Shown piece by piece: positions 27,592 through 35,964 of a stretch of DNA of 64,000 nt; position 1 is the stretch's first letter, and each line of letters starts with the position of its first letter. Source of the stretch: Nocardioides marmorisolisilvae (GTDB lineage: Bacteria > Actinomycetota > Actinomycetes > Propionibacteriales > Nocardioidaceae); the NCBI RefSeq assembly GCF_003725775.1, contig NZ_RJSG01000002.1:1839871-1903870 (forward strand), in the 5' to 3' direction. Below the pieces are notes generated by a model that made no database searches, was not told where the DNA came from, and saw only the letters and a program-made list of their open reading frames with translations. Position numbers and translations under genes: made by a program.

Positions 27592-28206
27592 GTGACGGCA
27601 CTCGAGTACGCCCTGCTGATCCCGGTGAAGGACGGCCGGACCGCGAAATCGCGGCTCGGTGTCGGCGACGACGGCGAGCGCGCCCAGCTGATGGCCGCCT
27701 TCGCGCGTGACGCCATCAGTGCGGCCGCCGCCGTCCCGGGAACGGCCGTGCACGTCGTCGGCGACGAGGCTGCACTGGCCGAGGTGCTCGACGGGCTCGA
27801 GGTGACCGTGCTGCCCGACGAGGGCGAAGGCCAGCTCAACCGCGCCCTGTCCCGGGCCGCCGAGCGACTCGCCCGTCCGGACCTGGCCATCGCGGTCCTG
27901 CTGGCCGACCTGCCCTGCCTGCGCACGGCCGACCTGGCCTCGGCCCTGTCCGACGGCCACGACCGGCGCTTCGTCGCCGATGCCGCGGGCACCGGCACCA
28001 CCCTCCTGGTGGCGCCGGCCGGCAGCACGCTGGACCCGCGGTTCGGGCCGGGCTCGGCGGCAGCCCACCGGCAGAGCGGAGCACGCCCGCTGGACGCCGA
28101 GCTCGCGTCGCTGCGCCTGGACGTGGACACGACCGACGACCTCGAGGCGGCGCTCCGGTTCGGCGTCGGTGTGCACACCGCGAAGACGGCGTCGGGCCGG
28201 CTGTAG
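27592..28206 (+). CDS. cofC: 2-phospho-L-lactate guanylyltransferase CofC
   Basis: 204 aa. The N-terminus [17 protein letters not shown] is the nucleotide-sugar-transferase-like GTP-binding loop of CofC, and [20 protein letters not shown] carries the metal-binding aspartate. CofC activates 2-phospholactate (or phosphoenolpyruvate in mycobacteria) for coenzyme F420 synthesis, so the host makes F420. GTG 27592 has AAGGA 8 nt upstream. Adjacency to plsC/gpsA matches mycobacterial Rv2982c-Rv2983. Confidence 0.93.
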   Translation: MTALEYALLIPVKDGRTAKSRLGVGDDGERAQLMAAFARDAISAAAAVPGTAVHVVGDEAALAEVLDGLEVTVLPDEGEGQLNRALSRAAERLARPDLAIAVLLADLPCLRTADLASALSDGHDRRFVADAAGTGTTLLVAPAGSTLDPRFGPGSAAAHRQSGARPLDAELASLRLDVDTTDDLEAALRFGVGVHTAKTASGRL

Positions 28207-28216
28207 CCGGAACGAC

Positions 28217-28250
28217 AACAGCGGTGCTCCCCGAGGGGAACACCGCTGTT
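28217..28250. terminator. Bidirectional terminator between cofC and HU gene
   Basis: AACAGCGGTG and CACCGCTGTT pair over 10 bp, with a further CCCC/GGGG inner stem. It lies between the convergent cofC and HU genes, 10 bp from the cofC stop and 15 bp from the HU stop. Confidence 0.85.
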
Positions 28251-28265
28251 GATCAGGCGTGCAGG

Positions 28266-29051
28266 TCAGCGCTTCTTGGCTGCCTTCTTGGCCGGAGCCT
28301 TCTTGGCTGCCTTCTTGGCGGGCGCCTTCTTGGCCGGGGCCTTCTTGGCGGCGGCCTTCTTGGCCGGAGCCTTCTTCGCGGGCGCCTTCTTCACTGCCTT
28401 CTTGGCAACCTTCTTGGCCGGGGCCTTCTTGGCCGGAGCCTTCTTCGCGGGTGCCTTCTTGGCCGGAGCCTTCTTCGCGGGCGCCTTCTTGGCCGGAGCC
28501 TTCTTCGCGGGCGCCTTCTTGGCCGGAGCCTTCTTCGCGGGCGCCTTCTTCACTGCCTTCTTGGCAACCTTCTTGGCGGCGGCCTTCTTGGCCGGAGCCT
28601 TCTTGGCGGCGGCCTTCTTGGCCGGAGCCTTCTTGGCAGCAGCCTTCTTGGCCGGAGCCTTCTTGGCAGCAGCCTTGGCGGTCTTGGTCGCGGTCTTCTT
28701 GGCCGCAGCGGCGGTCCTGGAAGCAGCGGCAGCGGGCTTCGCGGCAGCGGCCTGGACCACAGCCGGGAGCTTCTTCGCACCGGAGACGATCGCCTTCAGG
28801 TCAGCGCCGGCGCTGAACTTCGGAACGCTGGTCTTCTTCGACTTCATCCGCTCGCCGGTGGCGGGGTTGCGGACCCAGCGCGACTCGCGGACGCGCTTCT
28901 CGAACGACCCGAAACCGGTGATCGCGACCTTCTCGCCCTTCGCCACCTCGCGGGTGATGGTGTCGAGCACCGACTCCAGCGCGTGCGCCGCCGCCTTCTT
29001 GTTGCCCTCGAACCGGGCGGCAAGAGCGTCGATCAACTGACTCTTGTTCAC
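28266..29051 (-). CDS. hup: HU-family nucleoid protein with long Lys/Ala/Pro-rich tail
   Basis: 261 aa. Residues 1-95 are an HU/IHF fold: [40 protein letters not shown] with the DNA-binding arm. From about residue 105 to the end the chain is built of AAKKAPAKK-type repeats, resembling eukaryotic histone H1 tails and mycobacterial HupB. The tail binds DNA non-specifically and compacts the nucleoid. GTG 29051 has AAGGGA at 5-nt spacing. The DNA encoding the tail is itself highly repetitive (see the repeat entry), so length should vary between strains. Confidence 0.97.
   Translation of the reverse strand: MNKSQLIDALAARFEGNKKAAAHALESVLDTITREVAKGEKVAITGFGSFEKRVRESRWVRNPATGERMKSKKTSVPKFSAGADLKAIVSGAKKLPAVVQAAAAKPAAAASRTAAAAKKTATKTAKAAAKKAPAKKAAAKKAPAKKAAAKKAPAKKAAAKKVAKKAVKKAPAKKAPAKKAPAKKAPAKKAPAKKAPAKKAPAKKAPAKKAPAKKVAKKAVKKAPAKKAPAKKAAAKKAPAKKAPAKKAAKKAPAKKAAKKR
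28270..28680 (-). repeat. Repeated DNA coding the Lys-rich HU tail
   Basis: Units of about 15 bp (GCCTTCTTGGCCGGA and variants such as GCCTTCTTCGCGGGC, plus strand) repeat more than 20 times without spacers. Higher-order 30-bp pairs recur between 28440 and 28545. They encode [10 protein letters not shown] steps in frame. Confidence 0.9.
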
Positions 29052-29107
29052 TAGCTTCCCTTTCGTGAACGTCTGGTATCGAGCGCCTTGCTCGACTTTC
29101 TCCTTGC

Positions 29108-29136
29108 ACGCTAGGCAAATCACGCCGCGGCCACAA
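29108..29136 (-). promoter_or_regulatory. Predicted promoter of the HU gene
   Basis: On the minus strand TTGTGG (29136-29131) and TAGCGT (29113-29108) are separated by exactly 17 bp, matching -35 and -10 elements. It lies 57 bp upstream of the GTG start and downstream of the leuD terminator, giving a short leader with a Shine-Dalgarno site. Confidence 0.5.
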
Positions 29137-29231
29137 TGCACTCTTGCGCGTGTCGTGAAACGTTTTAAAGGGCGCAAAAACGCGTTCAAGACCTCGGTTT
29201 CAAAGCGCGCCGAAACGCGCACCAACAAGCA

Positions 29232-29271
29232 ACGGCGAGTTTCCCCTTACAGATAAGGGGAAACTCGCCGT
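29232..29271 (-). terminator. Terminator after leuCD
   Basis: A perfect 18-bp stem (29232-29249 with 29254-29271) and a 4-nt loop lie 39 bp beyond the leuD stop. The minus strand continues with TTGCTTGTT, a modest T-rich tail. It separates leuCD from the HU gene. Confidence 0.93.
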
Positions 29272-29309
29272 CGTCATTGTGATGAGTCAGCGAAAGTCGC
29301 CGCGATCGA

Positions 29310-29912
29310 TCAGTGAATCGTGACCGGCTTCCACGAAGGACGTTGGTCCTCGAATGCTGCGATCGCGTCGGCGTGGCCGAGAGTGATGCCGATGTCGTCG
29401 AGTCCTTCGAGCAGACGCCAACGGGTGTAGTCGTCGATGTCGAAGGAGTCCTCGATCGCGTCCGGACCCTCACCGGCACGGACGGTGCGGCTCTCCAGGT
29501 CGACGGTGACGGTCGCACCCGGGTGGTCGTCGAGGTGGTCCCAGATCTTCTGGACGACCTTCTCGTCGACCTGCGCCGCGAGCAGTCCGGCCTTGCCCGA
29601 GTTGCCGCGGAAGATGTCGGCGAAGCGCGAGCTGATGACGACCTTGAAGCCGTAGTTCTGCAGTGCCCAGACCGCGTGCTCGCGCGAGCTGCCGGTCCCG
29701 AAGTCCGGACCGGCGACCAGCACCGAGGCACTGGCGTACTCGGGCTTGTTGAGGACGAACTCCGGGTCCGAGCGCCAGGCCGAGAACAGCCCGTCCTCGA
29801 AGCCGTTGCGGGTGACCCGCTTGAGGTAGACCGCGGGGATGATCTGGTCGGTGTCGACGTTGCTGCGCTTCAGCGGCGCGGCGACGCCGGTGTGGGTCGT
29901 GAACTTGTCCAT
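29310..29912 (-). CDS. leuD: 3-isopropylmalate dehydratase small subunit
   Basis: 200 aa. The LeuD block [20 protein letters not shown] is near residue 16, and the swivelling-domain motif [17 protein letters not shown] near 68. With LeuC it isomerises 2-isopropylmalate to 3-isopropylmalate in leucine synthesis. It follows leuC by 4 bp and is followed by a strong terminator. Confidence 0.98.
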   Translation of the reverse strand: MDKFTTHTGVAAPLKRSNVDTDQIIPAVYLKRVTRNGFEDGLFSAWRSDPEFVLNKPEYASASVLVAGPDFGTGSSREHAVWALQNYGFKVVISSRFADIFRGNSGKAGLLAAQVDEKVVQKIWDHLDDHPGATVTVDLESRTVRAGEGPDAIEDSFDIDDYTRWRLLEGLDDIGITLGHADAIAAFEDQRPSWKPVTIH

Positions 29913-29916
29913 GTCG

Positions 29917-31320
29917 TCAGGCCTCCAGGTCTGCCGGGGAGGAGAGGGTGCCGCGGACTGCCGTGGCAGCAGCCACCGGGATCGAGACCAGGTGGGTGCG
30001 ACCGCCCTTGCCCTGGCGGCCCTCGAAGTTGCGGTTCGACGTCGACGCGCTGCGCTCCTGCGGGGCGAGCTGGTCGGGGTTCATGCCCAGGCACATGGAG
30101 CAGCCCGCGCCACGCCACTCGGCGCCGGCCTCGATGAAGACCTGGTCCAGGCCCTCCTCCATCGCCTGCATGCGCACCCGCACCGAGCCCGGCACGACGA
30201 GCAGGCGGGTGCCCTCGGCGACCTTGTGACCCTTGATGATGTCGGCGGCCAGGCGCAGGTCCTCGATCCGGCCGTTGGTGCACGAACCGACGAAGACGGT
30301 GTCGACCTTGACCTCGCGCAACGGCGTACCGGCCTCCAGGCCCATGTACTCCAGCGCCTTCTCGGCAGCGATCCGGTCCTGCTCGTCCTCGAAGTCCGAC
30401 GGAGTCGGGACCACACCACCCAGCGGCGCGCCCTGGCCCGGGTTGGTGCCCCAGGTGACGAACGGCGTCATCGTGGAGGCGTCGAGGACGATCTCCTTGT
30501 CGAAGGTCGCGTCCGCGTCGGTGACCAGCGTCTGCCAGTGCGCGACGGCGGCGTCCCAGTCAGCGCCCTTCGGCGCCTCGGGCTTGCCCTCGATGTAGTC
30601 GAAGGTGGTCTGGTCGGGAGCGATCAGGCCGGCCTTCGCGCCCCACTCGATGCTCATGTTGCAGACCGTCATCCGGCCCTCCATCGAGAGCTCCTCGATG
30701 GCCTGGCCGCGGTACTCGACGATGTAGCCCTGACCGCCACCGGTACCGGTGTGGGTGATCAGGGTGAGCACCAGGTCCTTGGCGGTGACGCCGGCCGGCA
30801 GGCTGCCGTTGACGGTGACCGCCATCGTCTTCGGCTTGGCCTGCGGAAGCGTCTGGGTGGCGAGCACGTGCTCGACCTCGGAGGTGCCGATGCCGAACGC
30901 GATCGCGCCGAACGCACCGTGGGTGCTGGTGTGGCTGTCGCCGCAGACGATGGTCATGCCGGGCTGGGTCAGACCCAGCTGCGGGCCGACCACGTGCACG
31001 ATGCCCTGCTCGACGTCACCCAGCGGGTGCAGCCGGACGCCGAACTCGGCCGCGTTCTTGCGCAGCGTCTCGACCTGCGTGGCCGAGACCGGGTCCGCGA
31101 TCGGCTTGTCCCAGTCGACGGTGGGGACGTTGTGGTCCTCGGTCGCCAGCGTGAGGTCCGGGCGACGCACCGAACGGCCGGCCAGGCGCAGGCCGTCGAA
31201 GGCCTGCGGGGAGGTCACCTCGTGAATGAGGTGGAGGTCGATGAAGAGGAGATCGGGCTCCCCTGCAGCAGAACGCACGACGTGCTCGTCCCAGACCTTC
31301 TCCGCCAGGGTCTTGCCCAT
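29917..31320 (-). CDS. leuC: 3-isopropylmalate dehydratase large subunit
   Basis: 467 aa aconitase-family subunit holding a [4Fe-4S] cluster: the cluster cysteines are in [14 protein letters not shown] and [31 protein letters not shown] and the N-terminal [15 protein letters not shown] are family blocks. The frame extends to 31362, but ATG 31320 has AAGGAGGAG just upstream and matches the family start. The divergent IclR regulator starts 88 bp away and probably controls this operon. Confidence 0.98.
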   Translation of the reverse strand: MGKTLAEKVWDEHVVRSAAGEPDLLFIDLHLIHEVTSPQAFDGLRLAGRSVRRPDLTLATEDHNVPTVDWDKPIADPVSATQVETLRKNAAEFGVRLHPLGDVEQGIVHVVGPQLGLTQPGMTIVCGDSHTSTHGAFGAIAFGIGTSEVEHVLATQTLPQAKPKTMAVTVNGSLPAGVTAKDLVLTLITHTGTGGGQGYIVEYRGQAIEELSMEGRMTVCNMSIEWGAKAGLIAPDQTTFDYIEGKPEAPKGADWDAAVAHWQTLVTDADATFDKEIVLDASTMTPFVTWGTNPGQGAPLGGVVPTPSDFEDEQDRIAAEKALEYMGLEAGTPLREVKVDTVFVGSCTNGRIEDLRLAADIIKGHKVAEGTRLLVVPGSVRVRMQAMEEGLDQVFIEAGAEWRGAGCSMCLGMNPDQLAPQERSASTSNRNFEGRQGKGGRTHLVSIPVAAATAVRGTLSSPADLEA

Positions 31321-31378
31321 GGCTCCTCCTTCAGCTGATTTCCCTCGTTGAACTGTGAACATCCACCGTACACTTGCA

Positions 31379-31393
31379 TCTCATCGTTTGAGA
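31379..31393. promoter_or_regulatory. Dyad between leuC and the IclR regulator
   Basis: TCTCA-N5-TGAGA is centred 58 bp upstream of the leuC ATG and 23 bp before the regulator's ATG. It is in the 88-bp divergent region where NdgR/LtbR-type regulators bind to control leuCD. The site is inferred from position and symmetry. Confidence 0.5.
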
Positions 31394-31408
31394 CGGCAGT
31401 ATTGGTAT

Positions 31409-32131
31409 ATGGACAACTCTAGCGGAGTCGGCGTTCTCGACAAAGCCGCTCTTGTGCTCGCCGCCCTCGAGTCAGGCCCAGCCACCCTGGCCGGCCTGGT
31501 CGCCGGCACCGGCCTGGCGCGGCCCACGGCCCACCGGCTGGCGGTCGCTCTCGAGCACCATCGTCTGGTTGCCCGCGACATGCAAGGTCGCTTCGTCCTC
31601 GGCCCGCGCCTGGCCGAGCTCTCCGCCGCCGCCGGCGAGGACCGCCTGCTCGCAGCCGCCGGCCCGGTCCTGGCACGCCTGCGCGACATCACCGGCGAGT
31701 CCGCCCAGCTCTGGCGCCGCCAGGGCGAGTACCGCGTCTGCGTCGCCGCCGCCGAGCGTCCCAGCGGCCTGCGCGACACCATCCCGGTCGGCTCGCAGCT
31801 GACCATGCGCGCCGGTTCGGCAGCGCAGATCCTGCTCGCCTGGGAGGACCCGGAGCGGATCCACCGCGGCCTTCAGAACGCTGCGTTCTCCGCCACCGCC
31901 CTGGCCGGCATCCGACGCCGCGGCTGGGCCCAGTCGATCGGCGAGCGCGAGCAGGGCGTGGCCTCGGTCTCCGCCCCGGTCCGCTCCCCCAGCGGCAAGA
32001 TCATCGCCGCGGTCTCCGTCTCCGGTCCGCTGGAGCGGCTCTCCCGTCAGCCTGGCCGGATGCACGCACCCGCCGTGCTCGCCGCAGCCGACCGGTTGTC
32101 CGAGTCGCTGCGCCGCGCTGCGGCCGAGTGA
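31409..32131 (+). CDS. IclR family regulator of leucine biosynthesis (NdgR/LtbR-like)
   Basis: 240 aa. An N-terminal winged helix (VLDKAALVLAALESGPATLA, then GTGLARPTAHRLAVALEHH) precedes an IclR effector domain with SAQLWRRQGEYRVCVAAAER, LRDTIPVGSQLTMRAGSAAQ and the GVASVSAPVRSPSGKIIAAV block. Divergent placement from leuCD is the defining context of LtbR in Corynebacterium and NdgR in Streptomyces, which regulate leucine and related genes. No Shine-Dalgarno precedes the ATG, so a leaderless message is possible. Confidence 0.9.
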   Translation: MDNSSGVGVLDKAALVLAALESGPATLAGLVAGTGLARPTAHRLAVALEHHRLVARDMQGRFVLGPRLAELSAAAGEDRLLAAAGPVLARLRDITGESAQLWRRQGEYRVCVAAAERPSGLRDTIPVGSQLTMRAGSAAQILLAWEDPERIHRGLQNAAFSATALAGIRRRGWAQSIGEREQGVASVSAPVRSPSGKIIAAVSVSGPLERLSRQPGRMHAPAVLAAADRLSESLRRAAAE

Positions 32132-32142
32132 CCGTCCTGGAA

Positions 32143-32160
32143 TGAGTACCTGTACGGATG
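32143..32160 (+). promoter_or_regulatory. 18-bp motif TGAGTACCTGTACGGATG
   Basis: It contains GTAC-CT-GTAC and ends 33 nt before the ATG of the downstream membrane-protein gene. A 17/18 match lies at 43171-43188, 32 nt before another small membrane-protein ATG, while the surrounding sequence is unrelated. It is probably a promoter or operator element. Confidence 0.55.
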
Positions 32161-32193
32161 CCGGCCCCGGTCGCATCCGGCCACGCTCGTTCC

Positions 32194-32640
32194 ATGGCAC
32201 CCACCACGCGTAGAGCACCCGTCTGGAGCTGGGCACCGGCCGGCACGCTGCTGATCCTCGGCGTCAGCGTCCTGACCGGCCCCCCGGCGTACTTCATCTC
32301 GTTCCTCTTCGCCTACGGCTTCCGCGATCACATCGGCGTCGTCGAGCACGGCACGTTCCTGGTCCTGATCGCGCTCTACGCGACGGCAACCGGTCTGCTC
32401 TCGACGGTCGCCGGCACCGGGCTGGCGCCGATCCGGCAGCGCGCCACGTTCGGCGTACGCGCCGCGGGTGCTCTGAACGCCACGGCGATTGGCATCGGCA
32501 GCGTCGTCAGCTCCTTGAACAAGGACCAGGGCTCGGTCTCCGCCGACTTCTCGCCGGTGACCGACGTCGCTGTCGCGGGGACGCTGTTCTTCCTTGCTGC
32601 GACGCTCGCGGTAAGCGCCTTCCGAACAGCCCGGGCCTAG
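32194..32640 (+). CDS. Small integral membrane protein, unknown function
   Basis: 148 aa with about four hydrophobic segments (WAPAGTLLILGVSVLTG, FLVLIALYATATGLL, GALNATAIGIGSVVSSL, VAVAGTLFFLAATLAVSAF). I recognise no domain. Frame start choices are ATG 32158, which lies inside the repeated 18-bp motif, and ATG 32194; the second is preferred because the related motif at 43171 has the same distance to its ATG. It follows the IclR gene by about 60 bp and converges with another membrane-protein gene with the stops overlapping by 4 bp. Confidence 0.65.
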   Translation: MAPTTRRAPVWSWAPAGTLLILGVSVLTGPPAYFISFLFAYGFRDHIGVVEHGTFLVLIALYATATGLLSTVAGTGLAPIRQRATFGVRAAGALNATAIGIGSVVSSLNKDQGSVSADFSPVTDVAVAGTLFFLAATLAVSAFRTARA

Positions 32641-33038
32641 ACCGTCAGCAGCCCGACGCCCAGCGTCGCCAGTCCGACCGCCATCGCCGCACCTCCGGCG
32701 AAGACCATCGCGATGAACCCGTTGGGCTGGGTGCGACCCCTGCCCATGGATGCGGCGAAGAAGCCGGCCGGCATCAGGATCGCCGCGACCGGTACGCCGC
32801 TGCGCGCCACCCAGGCCCAACCGTCGGCCAGGCCCGCCTGGTCGACGTACAGCTGGCACAGCAGGCCGAGGACCAGCAGCACCCCTGCATGGGCGTGCCC
32901 GGCGCGGGCGAACCCGATCTGGAACGGAGTCGCGCCGGCGGCGTCCTTCCAGAGCTTGACCAGGTAGAGACCGCCGGTCTCGACGGTCACCAGCGACAGG
33001 AACAGGATCCCTGCCAGGATCCGCGACTCGTCCGACAT
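32637..33038 (-). CDS. Four-span membrane protein controlled by the divergent MerR regulator
   Basis: 133 aa. Hydrophobic stretches are ILAGILFLSLVTVETGGLYL, GHAHAGVLLVLGLLCQLYV, GVPVAAILMPAGFFAA and VFAGGAAMAVGLATLGVGLL. The first helix pair contains Glu and two His residues (GHAHAG), an unusual polar set within the membrane that might bind a metal or cofactor. AGGAGG lies 7 nt before ATG 33038. It is divergent from a MerR regulator over a 72-bp region packed with dyads, so expression is probably induced by that regulator's signal. The family is not one I can name. Confidence 0.75.
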   Translation of the reverse strand: MSDESRILAGILFLSLVTVETGGLYLVKLWKDAAGATPFQIGFARAGHAHAGVLLVLGLLCQLYVDQAGLADGWAWVARSGVPVAAILMPAGFFAASMGRGRTQPNGFIAMVFAGGAAMAVGLATLGVGLLTV

Positions 33039-33052
33039 GAGCATGCCTCCTA

Positions 33053-33100
33053 GATAGTTCCGATATCCAATATTGGACAGTGGAACTATCCAAGTGTCAA
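33053..33100. promoter_or_regulatory. Nested palindromic operator and promoter of the MerR locus
   Basis: GATAGTTCC (33053-33061) and GGAACTATC (33082-33090) are perfect inverted repeats placed symmetrically 5 bp either side of a 10-bp palindrome CCAATATTGG (33067-33076). On the minus strand a consensus TTGACA (33100-33095) lies 19 bp before CAATAT, the long spacer typical of MerR-activated promoters. Confidence 0.75.
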
Positions 33101-33110
33101 GATGATTCCC

Positions 33111-33788
33111 ATGTGGATGGCAGAACTGTCCCGGCTGAGCGGGCTCAGCGTTCCCACGATCAAGTTCTACCTGCGTGAAGGGCTGCTGCCCGCCGGCACC
33201 GCGACCGGGGCCACCCGCTCCACGTACGACGAGTCCCACGTACGACGCCTCCGGCTGATCCGCGCCTTGACCGACGTCGCCGGCCTCCGCCTGGACACGG
33301 TGAAGCAGGTCCTTGACGGCATCGACAGCGCCGAGTCCTGGCACGACGCGGTCGGCAGCGCCCACACGCGCCTTGCGGGAACCGGCGAGGACAGCGCTCC
33401 CCCGACCGAAGCGTCCCTGGCCCGCGTGGACGCCCTCCTGGAGATCCAGGGCTGGCAGCTCGCCCCCGGTCATCCGCAGGCCGAGATCCTCGCGCGAGCG
33501 CTCGATGCGCTCGACGAGGTCGGGCACCCGATGTCCGAGGACATGCTCTGGTTCTACGCGCACGCGATCCGGCCGATCGCCATGGAGGAGGTCCTCTGGG
33601 TCCATTCCGACGAGCACGGCGAGGAGATCGAGGCGGACGTCGAGTCTGCTGTCGTCCGCACGATTCTCACCGAGCCCGTCATCCTCGCGCTGCGCCGCAT
33701 CGGCCAGGAGAACGTCTCCCGGCAGCTCAACGAGCCGAAACCCGACGTGCCGCCGGACATGCGAATGTGGCCAGAGAGGGACAGGTGA
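33111..33788 (+). CDS. MerR family transcriptional regulator
   Basis: About 225 aa. The N-terminal winged helix MAELSRLSGLSVPTIKFYLR followed by EGLLPAGTATGATRSTYDES is typical MerR; a helical region and a long C-terminal domain (SEDMLWFYAHAIRPIAMEEV) follow, which may bind an organic ligand rather than a metal, as there are no cysteines. In-frame ATGs at 33102, 33111 and 33117 compete; 33111 fits the family start. It probably acts on the dyad shared with the divergent membrane-protein gene. The last codons lie in a long hairpin. Confidence 0.9.
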   Translation: MWMAELSRLSGLSVPTIKFYLREGLLPAGTATGATRSTYDESHVRRLRLIRALTDVAGLRLDTVKQVLDGIDSAESWHDAVGSAHTRLAGTGEDSAPPTEASLARVDALLEIQGWQLAPGHPQAEILARALDALDEVGHPMSEDMLWFYAHAIRPIAMEEVLWVHSDEHGEEIEADVESAVVRTILTEPVILALRRIGQENVSRQLNEPKPDVPPDMRMWPERDR

Positions 33789-33825
33789 TTCCCAACAGTC
33801 CCACCCGTTACATTCGCATGTCCGG
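33753..33825. terminator. 16-bp stem-loop overlapping the MerR stop region
   Basis: CCGGACATGCGAATGT (33753-33768) pairs perfectly with 33810-33825. The 41-nt loop has inner GGGAC/GTCCC pairing. The left arm is inside the MerR coding sequence and the right arm lies 18 bp from the end of the convergent ogt, so it can terminate both messages. Confidence 0.7.
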
Positions 33826-33843
33826 GTGCGGCAGGAGCGGCTG

Positions 33844-34368
33844 CTAAAAGAGCCCGTCCACCTCGAGGTCGAGCAGCAGCTGCTTGCGCTCCAGGCCGCC
33901 GGCGTACCCGGTCAGCGAGCCGTTCGCTCCGATCACCCGGTGGCACGGGATCACGATCGGGATCGGGTTGCGGCCGTTGGCCAGCCCGACCGCGCGGGAG
34001 GCGGCGTTGGTGTGCCCGAGCCGGTGCGCGATCTCGCCGTACGAGGCGGTCTCGCCCCACTTGATGCCGACCAGCTGGTCCCAGACCTCACGCTGGAACT
34101 TGGTGCCGGCCGGAGCCAGCGGCAGGTCGAAGTCGCGCAGCTCGCGGTTGAAGTACGCCGTGAGCTGCTCGACCGCCCGGCTCAGCAACGGGTGGTCGTC
34201 AGCGCGCTCGCCGATCGGCTTGCCGTCGGCCAGACCGCGGAACGGGGAAAACTCGATCGCCTGGATCGCCTCGTCGTCGCCGATGATGCGCAGGTCGCCG
34301 ATCGGCGACGGCATCACGGTCCACACGGTCGTAGCTCTCGAGGTCGGGGGCAGGGTTGTTGCGGTCAC
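33844..34368 (-). CDS. ogt: Methylated-DNA--protein-cysteine methyltransferase
   Basis: 174 aa. The active site PIPIVIPCHRVIGANGSLTG near residue 133 contains the acceptor cysteine, followed by YAGGLERKQLLL. It repairs O6-alkylguanine by a suicide transfer to that cysteine. GTG 34368 is preceded by AAGGAG at 8-nt spacing and starts 1 bp after the Ada-AlkA stop, so both alkylation-repair genes form one operon. Confidence 0.97.
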   Translation of the reverse strand: MTATTLPPTSRATTVWTVMPSPIGDLRIIGDDEAIQAIEFSPFRGLADGKPIGERADDHPLLSRAVEQLTAYFNRELRDFDLPLAPAGTKFQREVWDQLVGIKWGETASYGEIAHRLGHTNAASRAVGLANGRNPIPIVIPCHRVIGANGSLTGYAGGLERKQLLLDLEVDGLF

Positions 34369-34369
34369 C

Positions 34370-35854
34370 TTATGACTCCTTCGTCAGCGGTTCGGACGGG
34401 ACTGTGTCGGACAGAGCTGTCCAGAGGTGGATGAGTGCGTAGGAACGCCAGGGACGCCAGGTCTCGCTGCGCCCGGCCAGGTCGTCGATCCCGAGAGCCT
34501 CGGCGGCGTGCTTCACACCGAGATCGGTCGGCAGGAACACGTCCGGGTCGCCCAGGACGCGGAAGGCGATGTAGTCGGCCGTCCACGGGCCGACGCCGGG
34601 CAGAGCCAGCAGCGCCTCCCGGGTCTCGGCGCGGTCGGCACCGCGATCCAGCTGCACGTCGCCGTCGCGGATCGCAGCCGCACACGCGGCCAGCGCTCGG
34701 CCCCGGGCTCGCGGCATCGCGATCGACTCCGGCTCGATCTCGGCGAGCACGTCGGCCGTCGGGAACAGGTGCGTCACCCGGTGCTCCCCGTCGAGGCCGA
34801 GCTCGCGGCCGTGGGAGGCGACGAGCCGACCTGCGAGAGTGCGGGCGCCCGCGACGCTCACCTGCTGACCGAGGATCGCCCGGGTCGTCAGCTCGGTGCC
34901 GTCGACGTGGCCGGGGACCCGCAGGCCGGGACGGCGCCGGACCAGCGGCGCGAGCAGCGGATCCGAGGCGAGCTGGTCGTCCACCGCGATCGGGTCGCAG
35001 TCCGCGTCGAGCAGCCGGCGGGTCCGCTCCAGGGCCGGTGCCAGGTCGCGTGCGTCGGCCAGGGAGAAGCTGCACGGCACGTACCGCTCCGGCCGGTCGA
35101 CGAGCTCGACCCGGACCACACCCGCTCCGTGGGGCAGGTCCAGCGAGCGTTCGTACCAACCCTCACCGGTGGCCTCGATCCCGGGAACGGCGCGCAGCGC
35201 CAGGAAGTCCAGGAGCGAGGCCCCGTCGAACGGCTCCCGTACGCCGATCCGGGTGTTGATCACCCCGGAGGTCGCCGCGCTCCCCCGCCGACCACGCAGG
35301 TCGGTCGGCGTCGCCGCGTAGACCTCGCGCACCGTGTCGTTGAACTGCCGGATGCTGGCGAAGCCGGAGGCGAACGCCACGTCCGCGAACGACATCTCCG
35401 AGGTCTCGATGAGGACCCGGGCCGTCTGCGCGCGCCGAGCCCGCGCGAGGGCCAGGGGGCCGGCTCCGAAAGAGCCGGTGACGACCCGGTTCAGCTGACG
35501 CGTCGAGTAGCCGAGTCGTGCCGCCAGGCCGTCGACCCCGTCGCGCTCGACGACGCCGTCGGAGATCAGGCGCATCGCGCGGCCGGCCACGTCGGCCGCC
35601 AGGTCCCAGTCGGGCGAGCCGGGCGTCGCGTCCGGCAGGCAGCGCTTGCAGGCCCGGTAGCCGGCGAGCTGCGCGGCCGCGGCGCTCGGGTGGAACGACA
35701 CGTTCGCCAGCTTCGGCGTGATCGCCGGGCAGCTCGGCCGGCAGTAGATCCCGGTGGTGCGCACAGCGGTGTAGAAGACGCCGTCGAAGCGGCGGTCCTT
35801 GCTCTTCACGGCCCGGTAGCAAGCCTCGGTGTCGAGGTACATCGCGTTGTGCAT
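34370..35854 (-). CDS. Ada-AlkA fusion: AraC-type regulator and 3-methyladenine DNA glycosylase
   Basis: 494 aa. Residues about 10-75 are an Ada zinc domain with CRPSC and CKRC cysteines, one of which would take a methyl group from DNA phosphotriesters. An AraC helix-turn-helix follows (about 80-185: RLGYSTRQLNRVV, AFASGFASIRQFND). The C-terminal half is AlkA: an N-domain, then the helix-hairpin-helix LPGVGPWTADYIAFRVLGDP with its catalytic Asp. The fusion links sensing of methylation with base excision and is typical of actinobacteria. The start is ATG 35854 or 35842; neither has a clear Shine-Dalgarno. Confidence 0.95.
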   Translation of the reverse strand: MHNAMYLDTEACYRAVKSKDRRFDGVFYTAVRTTGIYCRPSCPAITPKLANVSFHPSAAAAQLAGYRACKRCLPDATPGSPDWDLAADVAGRAMRLISDGVVERDGVDGLAARLGYSTRQLNRVVTGSFGAGPLALARARRAQTARVLIETSEMSFADVAFASGFASIRQFNDTVREVYAATPTDLRGRRGSAATSGVINTRIGVREPFDGASLLDFLALRAVPGIEATGEGWYERSLDLPHGAGVVRVELVDRPERYVPCSFSLADARDLAPALERTRRLLDADCDPIAVDDQLASDPLLAPLVRRRPGLRVPGHVDGTELTTRAILGQQVSVAGARTLAGRLVASHGRELGLDGEHRVTHLFPTADVLAEIEPESIAMPRARGRALAACAAAIRDGDVQLDRGADRAETREALLALPGVGPWTADYIAFRVLGDPDVFLPTDLGVKHAAEALGIDDLAGRSETWRPWRSYALIHLWTALSDTVPSEPLTKES

Positions 35855-35964
35855 GAGACGAGTCTGTCGCGGACCCACCGACAGTTCTAGCGGAAATCGG
35901 CCACGACCGTGGGCCCCCGGGAACACCGCAGCCCGGCCTCTGGGAGACCGGGCTGCGGGATCTG

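Noticed and set aside
28270-28680. Regular repeats considered as a CRISPR array
   Set aside because: Units are adjacent without unique spacers and lie in a coding frame; no cas genes are near.
28249-29040. Plus-strand frame rich in AFLAG repeats
   Set aside because: It is the antisense image of the Lys/Ala-rich HU tail repeat; the HU fold on the minus strand is the real gene.
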